Shown: positions 34,253 through 41,764 of the stretch, piece by piece | Position numbering within the stretch: the first letter of the stretch is position 1 | Layout: every line of letters starts with the position of its first letter | NCBI RefSeq assembly: GCF_036099295.1 | Contig: NZ_CP107976.1 | Coordinates: forward strand, 1,736,001-1,800,000 | Source: Streptomyces sp. NBC_00358 | GTDB taxonomy: Bacteria > Actinomycetota > Actinomycetes > Streptomycetales > Streptomycetaceae | Reading direction: 5' to 3' | Length of the DNA stretch: 64,000 nucleotides | Notes under the pieces: model-generated | Seen by the model: only the letters and a program-made list of their open reading frames with translations | What the model was told of the DNA's origin: nothing | The model's database searches: none | Position numbers and translations under genes: made by a program

Positions 34253-35089
34253 TCAGCCGACGCGGCCCATCAGGGCGTTGAGTCCCGCGTAGTCGAGCCC
34301 GTCGACCGGCGCCCCGCAGGTCCCGGTGCCCAGCAGCTCCCGCGCGGCACGCCGGACCAGGGCGTGCGCGGCCACCGCGATGCTCGAACCCGCGCTGATC
34401 CGGGCGACGCCGAGCGCGGCCAGTTCGGCGACGGAGGGCGCTCCGGGGCCCACCAGGATGTTCAGCGGGCCCTCGATGCCCTCGGCGAGCGCCTTGACGG
34501 TCACCGGGTCGACGACTCCGGGGACGAAGACGCCGTCGGCTCCCGCCGCGAGGTAGGCGGCAGCCCTCCGCAGGGTCTCCTCCACTCCGCCCGCGCCGCG
34601 CAGGAACGTGTCGGTGCGGGCGTTGACGAACAGCGGTACGCCCGCAGCGTCGGCGGCCGCGCGCGCCGCCGCGATGCGCTCCGCCTGCTCCTCCACCGCG
34701 CGCAGCGGCCCGGTGCCCTCCGTGTGAAGGGCGTCCTCGATGTTCACACCCACGGCGCCCGCCGCGAGCACCGCTCGGACGGTGTCCCCCACACCCCGGG
34801 CGTCGGGCGCGTACCCGCTCTCGATGTCCGCGCTGACCGGCACCCGCACCACCGCGGCGATCCGCGCGACAGCCGCGAGGACGCTCTCCCGGTCCAGCCG
34901 GTCCCCGTCCGCCGTCCCCAGCGACCACGCCAGCCCCGCGCTGCTCGTCGCCACCGCGCCGGCGCCCGCCTCCTCGACGATCCTGGCGCTCCCCGCGTCC
35001 CAGGCGTTCGGCAGGACGAGGGGGCGGCCGGGGACATGGAGGGCGCGGAAGGCGAGGGCGGTCTCGCGGAGCTGCTCGGTGTCGGTCAT
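34253..35089 (-). CDS. isocitrate lyase / PEP mutase superfamily protein
   Basis: 278 residues of the ICL/PEPM barrel. The pieces are LVLPNAWDAGSARIVEEAGAGAVATSSAGLAWSLG, PVSADIESGY (metal-binding DIESGY in place of the usual DxDxG), GVNIEDA and VNARTDTFL. The Cys of isocitrate lyase (KKCGH) is absent, so this is not ICL. Candidates are carboxyphosphonoenolpyruvate- or oxaloacetate-type enzymes. Many Streptomyces carry this form as 'isocitrate lyase/phosphoenolpyruvate mutase family protein' with unknown substrate. It is convergent with ssgD. Confidence 0.82.
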   Translation of the reverse strand: MTDTEQLRETALAFRALHVPGRPLVLPNAWDAGSARIVEEAGAGAVATSSAGLAWSLGTADGDRLDRESVLAAVARIAAVVRVPVSADIESGYAPDARGVGDTVRAVLAAGAVGVNIEDALHTEGTGPLRAVEEQAERIAAARAAADAAGVPLFVNARTDTFLRGAGGVEETLRRAAAYLAAGADGVFVPGVVDPVTVKALAEGIEGPLNILVGPGAPSVAELAALGVARISAGSSIAVAAHALVRRAARELLGTGTCGAPVDGLDYAGLNALMGRVG

Positions 35090-35305
35090 GGGAGAACCCA
35101 AACACGGACCGCGCGAGGGAGCTGGCAGGAATCCGCCATGTACGTGAGGGCACCGCACCCACCCGGGAACCCTCGTCCACGCGACGCCCGGCTCCCCGGC
35201 TGCCCTTCCGCAAGCTGCCGTCCGGTGGCCGGACACGCGTGAACACGTCGCCGCGCGCGGTCCGCGTTCCCGGGGCACGCCGCGTCCGGGGACCCCGTCC
35301 CGCAC

Positions 35306-35343
35306 GCGTGCCCCGCGGGAACGTGTGTTCCCGCGGGGCACGC
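35306..35343. terminator. 17-bp perfect hairpin after the GPP34 gene
   Basis: The arm 35306-35322 is an exact reverse complement of 35327-35343, with loop GTGT. It starts 16 bases past the stop of the leftward GPP34 gene. It is one of the strongest terminators in the window. Confidence 0.85.
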
Positions 35344-35359
35344 CTCGGACCGCGTTCGT

Positions 35360-36040
35360 TCAGTTCGCCGTGGTCGCGGCCGTGGCGGAGGCCGTCGTGG
35401 CCGCCACGACCACCGCCGTACGCACCTCCTGGACGACCTTCCTCAGGGCGGGGGCGGCCGCGCCGCTGCGTTCGGAGAGCTCGTCGATACGGGCCCTGTG
35501 GAGTTTGCGCTCCTTGGCCGTCGCCAGGGTGCGGAGCTCGGCCGCGGTGGCGAGGGCCACGAGGGCCGCTTCGCGGTCACCGACCTCGGAGACCGGCACC
35601 GGCCCCTCCAGTACCTCGCGCGCCTCCGCGCGCAGGGCCTCCACGGCGGACACCCGGTCCAGTTCGTACTCCACGGAGGGGAAGATCCCGAGGACCCGCT
35701 TCTTCTCCGCCCGCAGGTATCCCTCGGCGGCGAGCTGGGCGCGGACGGCGTCCAGGGTGACCCTCGCCCGACAGGTGACCCACGGCTTCCATCTGCGGGG
35801 ACGGGACTCCGCGACGAGTTCCAGGAGCCCGTCGAGGACGAGGTCCCCGGTCCGGGAGTCGGGGTCCACGGGCGTGACGATCCCGTCGTCGTCGACGAGC
35901 AGCCCGCGCTGTGCGAGTTCGGTGAGGGCGCCGGCCCGCACCAGGTGATGGAGGTGGGTGGACCCGGCGATCCTCCGTTTCGTGGTGTCCCACGACAGGA
36001 GGTAGAGCCGGGCGGGCAACGAGAGCGGGCCGTTCGGCAC
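35360..36040 (-). CDS. GPP34 (GOLPH3/Vps74-like) family protein
   Basis: 226 residues. LPARLYLLSWDTTKRRI and LHHLVRAGALTELAQRGLLVDDDGIVTPVD begin the all-helical GPP34 fold. WVTCRARVTLDAVRAQLAAEGYLRAEKKRVLGIFPSVEYELD matches the central part. Eukaryotic members bind phosphatidylinositol-4-phosphate. The role of bacterial members, which are expanded in Streptomyces, is unresolved. The C-terminus is an Ala/Thr/Val-rich tail. GTG 36040 is set by AGGAG five bases upstream. It is divergent from the second ABC-F gene. Confidence 0.83.
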   Translation of the reverse strand: MPNGPLSLPARLYLLSWDTTKRRIAGSTHLHHLVRAGALTELAQRGLLVDDDGIVTPVDPDSRTGDLVLDGLLELVAESRPRRWKPWVTCRARVTLDAVRAQLAAEGYLRAEKKRVLGIFPSVEYELDRVSAVEALRAEAREVLEGPVPVSEVGDREAALVALATAAELRTLATAKERKLHRARIDELSERSGAAAPALRKVVQEVRTAVVVAATTASATAATTAN

Positions 36041-36098
36041 GGGATCTCCTTGGGTCGTCGGGGGCGCGGTGCGGTGCGCCGCGGGCGCTTCAATTCCT

Positions 36099-36127
36099 TT
36101 GACAGCCCACCGGGCCGCTCGTACGGT
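36099..36127 (+). promoter_or_regulatory. housekeeping promoter of the second ABC-F gene
   Basis: A perfect TTGACA (36099-36104), a 17-base spacer, then TACGGT (36122-36127). Transcription would start near 36134. This leaves a leader of about 237 bases before the ABC-F start, unusual in a window full of leaderless genes. Confidence 0.7.
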
Positions 36128-36151
36128 GTTCAGCGGTTCTGTTGCCGTCGA

Positions 36152-36214
36152 ATGGAGAAGGACGTTGCTCGTCTGAGGTCTGAGACACCGCGTCACACCC
36201 AGCCGGATCCGTGA
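36152..36214 (+). CDS. 20-codon leader peptide ORF (MEKDVARLRSETPRHTQPDP)
   Basis: A small ATG-initiated frame starting about 18 bases into the predicted transcript and ending in TGA. It has no strong Shine-Dalgarno. Its codons 11-14 (GAG ACA CCG CGT) contain GACACCGCG (36184-36192). That stretch is complementary to 36318-36326, part of the arm that can hide the ABC-F ribosome site. This is what a sensing peptide in ribosome-mediated attenuation looks like. Coding is inferred and not supported by homology. Confidence 0.45.
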   Translation: MEKDVARLRSETPRHTQPDP

Positions 36215-36366
36215 TCTGTCCGGCCCGCGTGTGCGCTGCGTGCGACCTCGGCGTTCGAGCCGTCCTTGGGTGCGGAGCCTTCCTCTCGCTCTCCTCCGAA
36301 CCGGATCGTCGTCGCCTCGCGGTGTCCCGTACGCGTACCCCCGACCGCATCCAGCAACCGCGAGGC
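36184..36366 (+). promoter_or_regulatory. candidate translational attenuator with Shine-Dalgarno-sequestering hairpin
   Basis: GCCTCGCGGT (36314-36323) pairs perfectly with ACCGCGAGGC (36357-36366), which contains the ribosome site CGAGG five bases before ATG 36371. In competition, GACACCGCG inside the leader ORF (36184-36192) pairs over nine bases with CGCGGTGTC (36318-36326). Only one pairing can form. A ribosome stalled early on the leader ORF would leave 36184-36192 free to open the start site. ABC-F resistance genes are known to use such control. Confidence 0.5.
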
Positions 36367-36370
36367 TCTC

Positions 36371-38005
36371 ATGTCAGCGTTCCCCACCTCCATCACCTGC
36401 ACCTCCCTGTCCTTCGCCTGGCCGGACGGCACCGGCGTCCTTGACGGCCTCCAGGTCGCCTTCGGACCCGGCATCACCGGGCTCGTCGGGGTCAACGGAT
36501 CAGGAAAATCAACCCTGTTGAAACTGATCGCCGGAGAGCTCGCCCCTGCCGACGGCACCGTCCGGGTCACCGGCGAGGTGGGCCATCTGCCGCAGAACGT
36601 CACCCTCGACACCGCCCTGCGGGTCGACGAGGCGCTCGGCATCTCCGCCGTCCGCGCCGCCCTGCACGCCATCGAGGCGGGCGACGCGGCCGAGGAACAC
36701 TTCGGCGTGGTCGGCGACGACTGGGACGTCGAGGAGCGGGCCCGCGCGACCCTCGGCGAACTCGGCCTCGGACACATCGAGTTGGACCGAACGGTCGGCG
36801 AGGTGTCCGGCGGCGAGTCGGTGCTGCTGCGGCTGGCCGCACTTCTGCTGCGGCGGCCCGACGTCCTCCTCCTCGACGAACCCACCAACAACCTGGATCT
36901 GTACGCGCGACAGCGGCTGTACGCGGCCGTGGAGGCCTGGTCGGGGGTCATGGTCGTGGTCAGCCACGACCGCGAACTGCTGGACCTGGTCGACCAGATC
37001 GCCGATCTGCGGTCCGGCGAGGTCACCTGGTACGGCGGCAACTTCTCCGCGTACGAGGAGGCGCTCGCGGGCGAACAGGAGGCGGCGGAACGCATGGTGC
37101 GGGTCGCCGAGTCCGATCTGAAGAAGCAGAAACGTGAACTGGTCGACGCCCGGCTCAAGTTGGCCCGGCGCAAGCGGTACGGGCAGAAGATGAACGAGCA
37201 GAAGCGCGAGCCGAAGATCGTCATGGGTGCGCGCAAGCGGGCGGCCCAGGAGTCGGCGGGCAAGCACCGCATCCTGCACGAGGCCAGGCTCAGCGAGGCG
37301 AAGGAACGTCTCGACGAGGCGGTGGAGGCCGTACGCGATGACGACGAGATCCGCGTCGACCTGCCGTACACGGCCGTTCCGCCGGGCCGCGAGGTCCTCA
37401 CCCTCGACCGGCTGGAGCTGCGGTACGGCACCCGGGTGGACGGCGTGTTCGATCTGCGCGGGCCCGAACGTATCGCGCTGACCGGGCGCAACGGCTCGGG
37501 CAAGACGACGCTCCTGCGCACGATCGCCGGGGAGCTCGACACCGTGTCCGGTGAGGTCCGCGCCCATGTGCCGCTGCGCTTCCTGCCGCAGCGGCTCGAT
37601 GTCCTCGACGACGCGCTGACCGTCGCCGAGAACGTGGCCCGGTTCGCGCCCGCCGCCACCAACAACCGGATCCGGGCCCGTCTCGCCCGCTTCCTGTTCA
37701 AGGGCGCGAAGGCCGATCAGCGGGCGGCGACGCTCTCCGGCGGCGAACGCTTCCGTGCGGCGCTCGCGGCCCTGATGCTGGCCGACCCCGCTCCACAGCT
37801 CCTGATGCTCGACGAGCCGACGAACAACCTCGACATGGCGAGCGTCCGCCAGCTCACCACGGCGCTGGAGTCCTACGAGGGGGCGCTGATCGTCGCCAGC
37901 CACGACCTGCCGTTCCTGGAGTCGATCGGCATCACGCGACTGCTGCTCCTGGAAGGAGGAGAACTGAAAGAAATCGCTCCGGAAACTGTCGGGTATTCCT
38001 CCTAG
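36371..38005 (+). CDS. ABC-F family ATPase (antibiotic resistance type candidate)
   Basis: 544 residues, two ATPase domains, no membrane helices. Walker A motifs are GVNGSGKSTLLK and GRNGSGKTTLLR. Signatures are VSGGES and LSGGER, and both Walker B regions end in DEPTNNLD. The linker (about 235-320) is a basic coiled coil (KKQKRELVDARLKLARRKRYGQKMNEQKRE). It resembles ABC-F proteins that protect ribosomes in antibiotic producers more than the housekeeping EttA form. ATG 36371 follows CGAGG. The preceding leader carries an attenuator-like structure, which supports an antibiotic-inducible gene. Confidence 0.88.
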   Translation: MSAFPTSITCTSLSFAWPDGTGVLDGLQVAFGPGITGLVGVNGSGKSTLLKLIAGELAPADGTVRVTGEVGHLPQNVTLDTALRVDEALGISAVRAALHAIEAGDAAEEHFGVVGDDWDVEERARATLGELGLGHIELDRTVGEVSGGESVLLRLAALLLRRPDVLLLDEPTNNLDLYARQRLYAAVEAWSGVMVVVSHDRELLDLVDQIADLRSGEVTWYGGNFSAYEEALAGEQEAAERMVRVAESDLKKQKRELVDARLKLARRKRYGQKMNEQKREPKIVMGARKRAAQESAGKHRILHEARLSEAKERLDEAVEAVRDDDEIRVDLPYTAVPPGREVLTLDRLELRYGTRVDGVFDLRGPERIALTGRNGSGKTTLLRTIAGELDTVSGEVRAHVPLRFLPQRLDVLDDALTVAENVARFAPAATNNRIRARLARFLFKGAKADQRAATLSGGERFRAALAALMLADPAPQLLMLDEPTNNLDMASVRQLTTALESYEGALIVASHDLPFLESIGITRLLLLEGGELKEIAPETVGYSS

Positions 38006-38133
38006 TGCGGGGCGCGGGGGCGGCCTAGCGTCGGGGGTGGGTGGTGCGCGGCGTCAGGCCGGGGGGTTTTGCGCGCGCGAACCGCGCTGCATGATGTTGC
38101 GCCGACACCCCCTGCCGATTCGGAGACCCACTC

Positions 38134-38910
38134 GTGCCCAGCCAGAAAGCGCTCGTACGCCGGCCCAGCCCCCGCCTCGCCGAGGGGCTGGTGACGCACA
38201 TGGAACGCACCCCGGTGGACATCGACCTCGCGGTCGAGCAGTGGGAGGCGTACACGGAGGCGCTGCGCACGCACGGCTGGGAGACCGTGGAGGTGGACCC
38301 GGCGGAGGACTGCCCGGACTCGGTGTTCGTCGAGGACGCCGTCGTCGTCTTCCGCAACGTCGCCCTGATCGCCCGTCCCGGCGCCGAGTCCCGGCGAGCC
38401 GAGACCCCCGGGGTCGAGGAGGCCGTGGCACGGCTCGGCTGCTCGGTGAACTGGATCTGGGAGCCGGGCACCCTCGACGGGGGCGACATCCTGAAGGTGG
38501 GCGACACCATCTACGTGGGCCGTGGCGGCCGTACGAACGCGGCCGGAGTCCAGCAGCTGCGGGCGGTCTTCGAACCGCTCGGGGCGCGGGTCGTCGCCGT
38601 ACCCGTCAGCAAGGTGCTGCACCTGAAGTCGGCGGTCACCGCACTGCCCGACGGGACGGTGATCGGTCACGAGCCGCTGGTGGACACCCCCTCGCTCTTC
38701 CCGCGCTTCCTGGCGGTCCCGGAGGAGTCCGGGGCGCACGTCGTCCTCCTGGGCGGCGGCAAGCTCCTGATGTCGGCGGGCGCCCCGAAGACCGCGGAAC
38801 TGCTCGCGGACCTCGGCCACGAACCGGTTCTGGTGGACATCGGCGAGTTCGAGAAGCTCGAAGGCTGTGTGACATGTCTCTCGGTACGACTTCGGGAGCT
38901 GTACGTCTGA
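38134..38910 (+). CDS. ddaH: N(G),N(G)-dimethylarginine dimethylaminohydrolase
   Basis: 258 residues of the amidinotransferase superfamily. CPDSVFVEDAVVVF supplies the Asp/Glu substrate contacts. TLDGGDILKVGDTIYVG, LHLKSAVTALPDG (catalytic His) and EGCVTCLSVRL (nucleophile Cys248) complete the site. The enzyme hydrolyses methylated arginines to citrulline and an amine. An arginine deiminase is less likely from length. GTG 38134 is eight bases after GGAG. It is a single gene between the ABC-F and desaturase genes. Confidence 0.9.
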   Translation: MPSQKALVRRPSPRLAEGLVTHMERTPVDIDLAVEQWEAYTEALRTHGWETVEVDPAEDCPDSVFVEDAVVVFRNVALIARPGAESRRAETPGVEEAVARLGCSVNWIWEPGTLDGGDILKVGDTIYVGRGGRTNAAGVQQLRAVFEPLGARVVAVPVSKVLHLKSAVTALPDGTVIGHEPLVDTPSLFPRFLAVPEESGAHVVLLGGGKLLMSAGAPKTAELLADLGHEPVLVDIGEFEKLEGCVTCLSVRLRELYV

Positions 38911-39032
38911 ACGAGTGACCGTTGCATCCGTCCGGCCCATGGACCTCGACGTCCAGGGCTCGTCCGGCGCGCGCCGGGAGGTGTGCGTCTCCCGCCCGTA
39001 ACACCGCTGATCAGAGGCCTTTACAGGGTTCT

Positions 39033-39084
39033 TAACCTACGGAGACGTAACCTACGGAGACGTAGCCTACGATGCCGTAGGTTA
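39033..39084 (+). promoter_or_regulatory. three 15-bp direct repeats ending in an inverted copy (desaturase operator candidate)
   Basis: Two identical units (39033-39047 and 39048-39062, beginning TAACCTACGGAGACG) and a third related unit (39063-39077) are exactly in phase. The last unit pairs with CGTAGGTTA (39076-39084) as CCTACG-4-CGTAGG. The block lies 40-90 bases upstream of the desaturase start. TetR-type regulators of desaturase genes use such sites; the cognate regulator is not in this window. Confidence 0.6.
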
Positions 39085-39123
39085 GCTTTTCCGCTCGTTG
39101 TCCCGTCCCTCTCTGGAGTACCC

Positions 39124-40101
39124 GTGACGATCACTTCTCCTGACCTCGGCAGCCCGGCAGCCGCCTGGACCGACGCTCGCCTGCTGTTCGCGCTGGAGGA
39201 AGTCGTCGAGACGGAACTGAACCGTCACCTGAAGGTGGCCAAGGACTGGATGCCGCACGAGTACGTGCCCTTCAGCGACGGCCGCAACTTCCCCGGGATC
39301 TTCGAGGACGGCGAGGCCTGGGACAAGGAGCAGTCCAAGGTCACCGAGATCGGCCGGATCGCGCTGGTCGTCAACCTGCTCACCGAGGACAACCTCCCGA
39401 GCTACCACCACGAGATCGCCTCCCTCTTCGGCCGTGACGGCGCCTGGGGCACCTGGGTGCACCGCTGGACGGCGGAGGAGGGCCGGCACGGCATCGTGAT
39501 GCGCGACTACCTGCTCGCCTCGCGCGCGGTGGACCCGGACAAGCTCGAAGCGTTCCGCATGCAGCACATGAGCGAGGGCTTCGAGTCGGACAACCGCCAC
39601 TCGATGCTGCACTCGGTCGCCTACGTCGCCTTCCAGGAGCTGGCGACCCGCGTCTCGCACCGCAACACCGGTCACCAGTCGGGCGACCCGGTCTGCGACC
39701 GCATGCTGGCGCGCATCGCCACGGACGAGAACCTGCACATGGTCTTCTACCGCAACCTGCTGAAGGCCTCGTTCGAGCTCGCCCCCGACCTGACCATGCA
39801 GGCCTGCCGCGACGTCGTCGTCAACTTCCGGATGCCCGGTCACGGCATGCCCGGCTTCGAGCGCATGGCCGCGCAGATGGCCATCGGCGAGATCTACAAC
39901 ATGCGCATCCACCACGACGACGTGCTCCAGCCGGTGCTGCGTCACCTCAAGGTCCTGGAGATCGACGGCCTCGGCCCCGAGGGCCTCAAGGCCCAGGAGG
40001 AGCTCGGCTTCTTCATGGGCGGCCTCGACGCCGAGGCCTCGAAGTTCGACGAGAAGCTCGCCGCCCGCAAGGCCCGGATGGCCGCCCGCGCCAACGCGTA
40101 G
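39124..40101 (+). CDS. acyl-ACP desaturase (soluble di-iron, DesA type)
   Basis: 325 residues. The two iron-binding motifs are TAEEGRHG (ExxRH type, EEGRH) and ATDENLH (DENLH). Further Glu ligands lie in ALEEVVETELNRHL. This is the plant stearoyl-ACP / mycobacterial DesA family, which puts a cis double bond into acyl-ACP. GTG 39124 is preceded by GGAG five bases upstream. Expression is likely controlled through the repeated 15-bp boxes just upstream. Electron donors are not adjacent. Confidence 0.9.
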   Translation: MTITSPDLGSPAAAWTDARLLFALEEVVETELNRHLKVAKDWMPHEYVPFSDGRNFPGIFEDGEAWDKEQSKVTEIGRIALVVNLLTEDNLPSYHHEIASLFGRDGAWGTWVHRWTAEEGRHGIVMRDYLLASRAVDPDKLEAFRMQHMSEGFESDNRHSMLHSVAYVAFQELATRVSHRNTGHQSGDPVCDRMLARIATDENLHMVFYRNLLKASFELAPDLTMQACRDVVVNFRMPGHGMPGFERMAAQMAIGEIYNMRIHHDDVLQPVLRHLKVLEIDGLGPEGLKAQEELGFFMGGLDAEASKFDEKLAARKARMAARANA

Positions 40102-40295
40102 CCCCGCCCGCCGGACGTACGGCTCAGGCCGGACGGCCGACGTACGGCCGCGCCCGCGAAGTCCGCGGCCCCGCACCTCGCCCCCGGTTCACGCCGCCCC
40201 GCCACGCGCGGGGGACGTGCCCCGGGGGCTCGCGCGTTTCCGGCGGATGTCACGACGCCGCCGGTCCCCCGCTCAGGGGAGCCGCGCCCGTCACG

Positions 40296-40541
40296 TCATT
40301 CCAGGGCGCGCCGCAGCCCCAGGCGCTCCTTCTCGGAGAGTCCACCCCACACGCCGAAGCGTTCGTCGTTGCTCAGCGCGTAGTCGAGGCACGCGGAACG
40401 CATCGCGCACATCCCGCAGATGCGCTTCGCATCGCGCACCGAGCTGCCCGGCTCGGGAAAGAAGAAGTCCGCTCCCGTCTGCGCGCACAACGCCTGCTCC
40501 TGCCAGGCGAGGTCGGACGGGGTGATCGTTTCCAAATGCAT
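40296..40541 (-). CDS. WhiB-like iron-sulfur regulator
   Basis: 81 residues. Four cysteines (Cys19, Cys42, Cys45, Cys51) form the C-xn-CxxC-x5-C pattern for a [4Fe-4S] cluster. GVWGGLSEKER and a basic C-terminus follow, as in all Wbl proteins. These bind the principal sigma factor and control development or stress genes. The gene order suggests the S. coelicolor gene wblH, though I cannot separate the paralogues by eye. It is divergent from the VOC protein gene. Confidence 0.88.
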   Translation of the reverse strand: MHLETITPSDLAWQEQALCAQTGADFFFPEPGSSVRDAKRICGMCAMRSACLDYALSNDERFGVWGGLSEKERLGLRRALE

Positions 40542-40750
40542 GTTCAAGATCGTGCCTCGCGGCGAAAAACGTTCGATCAACGCGGGATCAACGCCGTGTT
40601 CCGAAGCCCCTGGCGGCCTCGATGATGGCCCCGCGCGAGGGTCCGGGGCACGGCGGCGCGCGGAGGCGGGTGACGACAATATGAATCCCCGAAGCCACCG
40701 AGAGTAACGACGGCCGCCGCTCCGGTGCGGGCTGCGCGTCCCGGCCACGA

Positions 40751-40773
40751 TTGTCAGTGGGCGGTGGAAGACT
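40751..40773 (+). promoter_or_regulatory. RecA-independent DNA-damage (PafBC-type) promoter candidate of the VOC gene
   Basis: TTGTCAGTG (40751-40759), eight bases, AAGACT (40768-40773). The only deviation from TTGTCRGTG-N8-TAnnnT is the first -10 base. The start near 40780 gives a 34-base leader carrying a perfect AAGGAGG. Confidence 0.55.
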
Positions 40774-40813
40774 CGGCACCAAAGGCAACGGGACCCCTCA
40801 AAGGAGGGCAATC

Positions 40814-41605
40814 ATGCTCACCACCCGCTTCGTCAACGGTGCCCCGAACTGGCTGGATGTCGGCACATCCGACATCGAGGGCGCCACCTCGTTCTACGGA
40901 GGCCTCTTCGGCTGGCAGTTCCAGTCGGCGGGCCCCGAAGCCGGTGGCTACGGCTTCTTCCAGGTCGACGGGAAGACCGTGGCCGGCGGCATGCAGATCA
41001 CCGCCGAGCAGGGACCGCCGTCCTGGAACGTCTACTTCCAGACAGCGGACGCCGAGGCCACGGCCAAGGCGGTCGAGCAGGCCAAGGGCAACGTCCTCAT
41101 GCCGCCCATGGACGTGATGGGCGAAGGGCACATGGCCATGCTCGCCGACGAGGCGGGCGTGGCCTTCGGCATCTGGCAGCCGGGCCGGACCAAGGGCCTG
41201 GGCATGGCCGGCGACCCGCGCTCGCTGTGCTGGGTCGAGCTGTACACCCCGGACATCGCGGCGGCCGCAGCGTTCTACAACTCGGTCTTCGGGTGGAACA
41301 CCTCGGCGGTTCCGTTCCCCGGCGGCACCTACACCTGTGTCAACCCCGCGGGGACCGAGGAGGAGGGCATGTTCGGCGGCGTCATGGCGCTCGCGGACGA
41401 CCCGGTCGAGGCGAAGTCCGGCGCGTACTGGCTGCCGTACATCGAGGTCGCCGACACGGACGCCGTGGTCGCCAAGGCCCAGGAGCTCGGCGGTACGGTC
41501 CGGACGCCCGCCACGGACATGGAGGGCGTCGGCCGCATGGCCAAGCTCGCCGATCCGTACGGGGCACGCTTCGCGGTGATCAAGAGCGCACCGCAGCAGA
41601 GCTGA
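40814..41605 (+). CDS. VOC (glyoxalase/bleomycin-resistance) family protein, two domains
   Basis: 263 residues containing two glyoxalase-like beta-alpha-beta-beta-beta units, about 8-125 and 138-258. The first begins PNWLDVGTSDIEGATSFYGGLFGW and the second WVELYTPDIAAAAAFYNSVFGW. The His/Glu metal positions are only partly kept, so binding rather than catalysis is possible. Relatives are the mycobacterial CFP30B-type proteins. ATG 40814 has a perfect AAGGAGG six bases upstream. A DNA-damage-type promoter lies just before. Confidence 0.83.
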   Translation: MLTTRFVNGAPNWLDVGTSDIEGATSFYGGLFGWQFQSAGPEAGGYGFFQVDGKTVAGGMQITAEQGPPSWNVYFQTADAEATAKAVEQAKGNVLMPPMDVMGEGHMAMLADEAGVAFGIWQPGRTKGLGMAGDPRSLCWVELYTPDIAAAAAFYNSVFGWNTSAVPFPGGTYTCVNPAGTEEEGMFGGVMALADDPVEAKSGAYWLPYIEVADTDAVVAKAQELGGTVRTPATDMEGVGRMAKLADPYGARFAVIKSAPQQS

Positions 41606-41615
41606 CGCTCCCGGT

Positions 41616-41688
41616 CGGCGGGACCCGACGACACGGTGTCCCGCCGCCCGGTCCCGGCTCTCACCGTGGCTCGGCCGGCCCGGCCGAG
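41616..41688. terminator. two hairpins between convergent VOC and LacI genes
   Basis: CGGCGGGAC (41616-41624) pairs with 41638-41646, and CTCGGCCG (41670-41677) pairs with 41681-41688 across a three-base loop. They lie between two converging genes and can end both transcripts. Confidence 0.6.
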
Positions 41689-41764
41689 GCTGCGGGCAAC
41701 CCGGGCCCCGGCGCACATGACGTACGCGCGGACCTTCGACGAGGTCCCCTCGCCCCGCGGTGTG

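Noticed and set aside
36266..36370. N-terminal extension of the second ABC-F protein from a TTG
   Set aside because: It lacks family similarity and lies in the structured leader. The ABC fold starts after ATG 36371.
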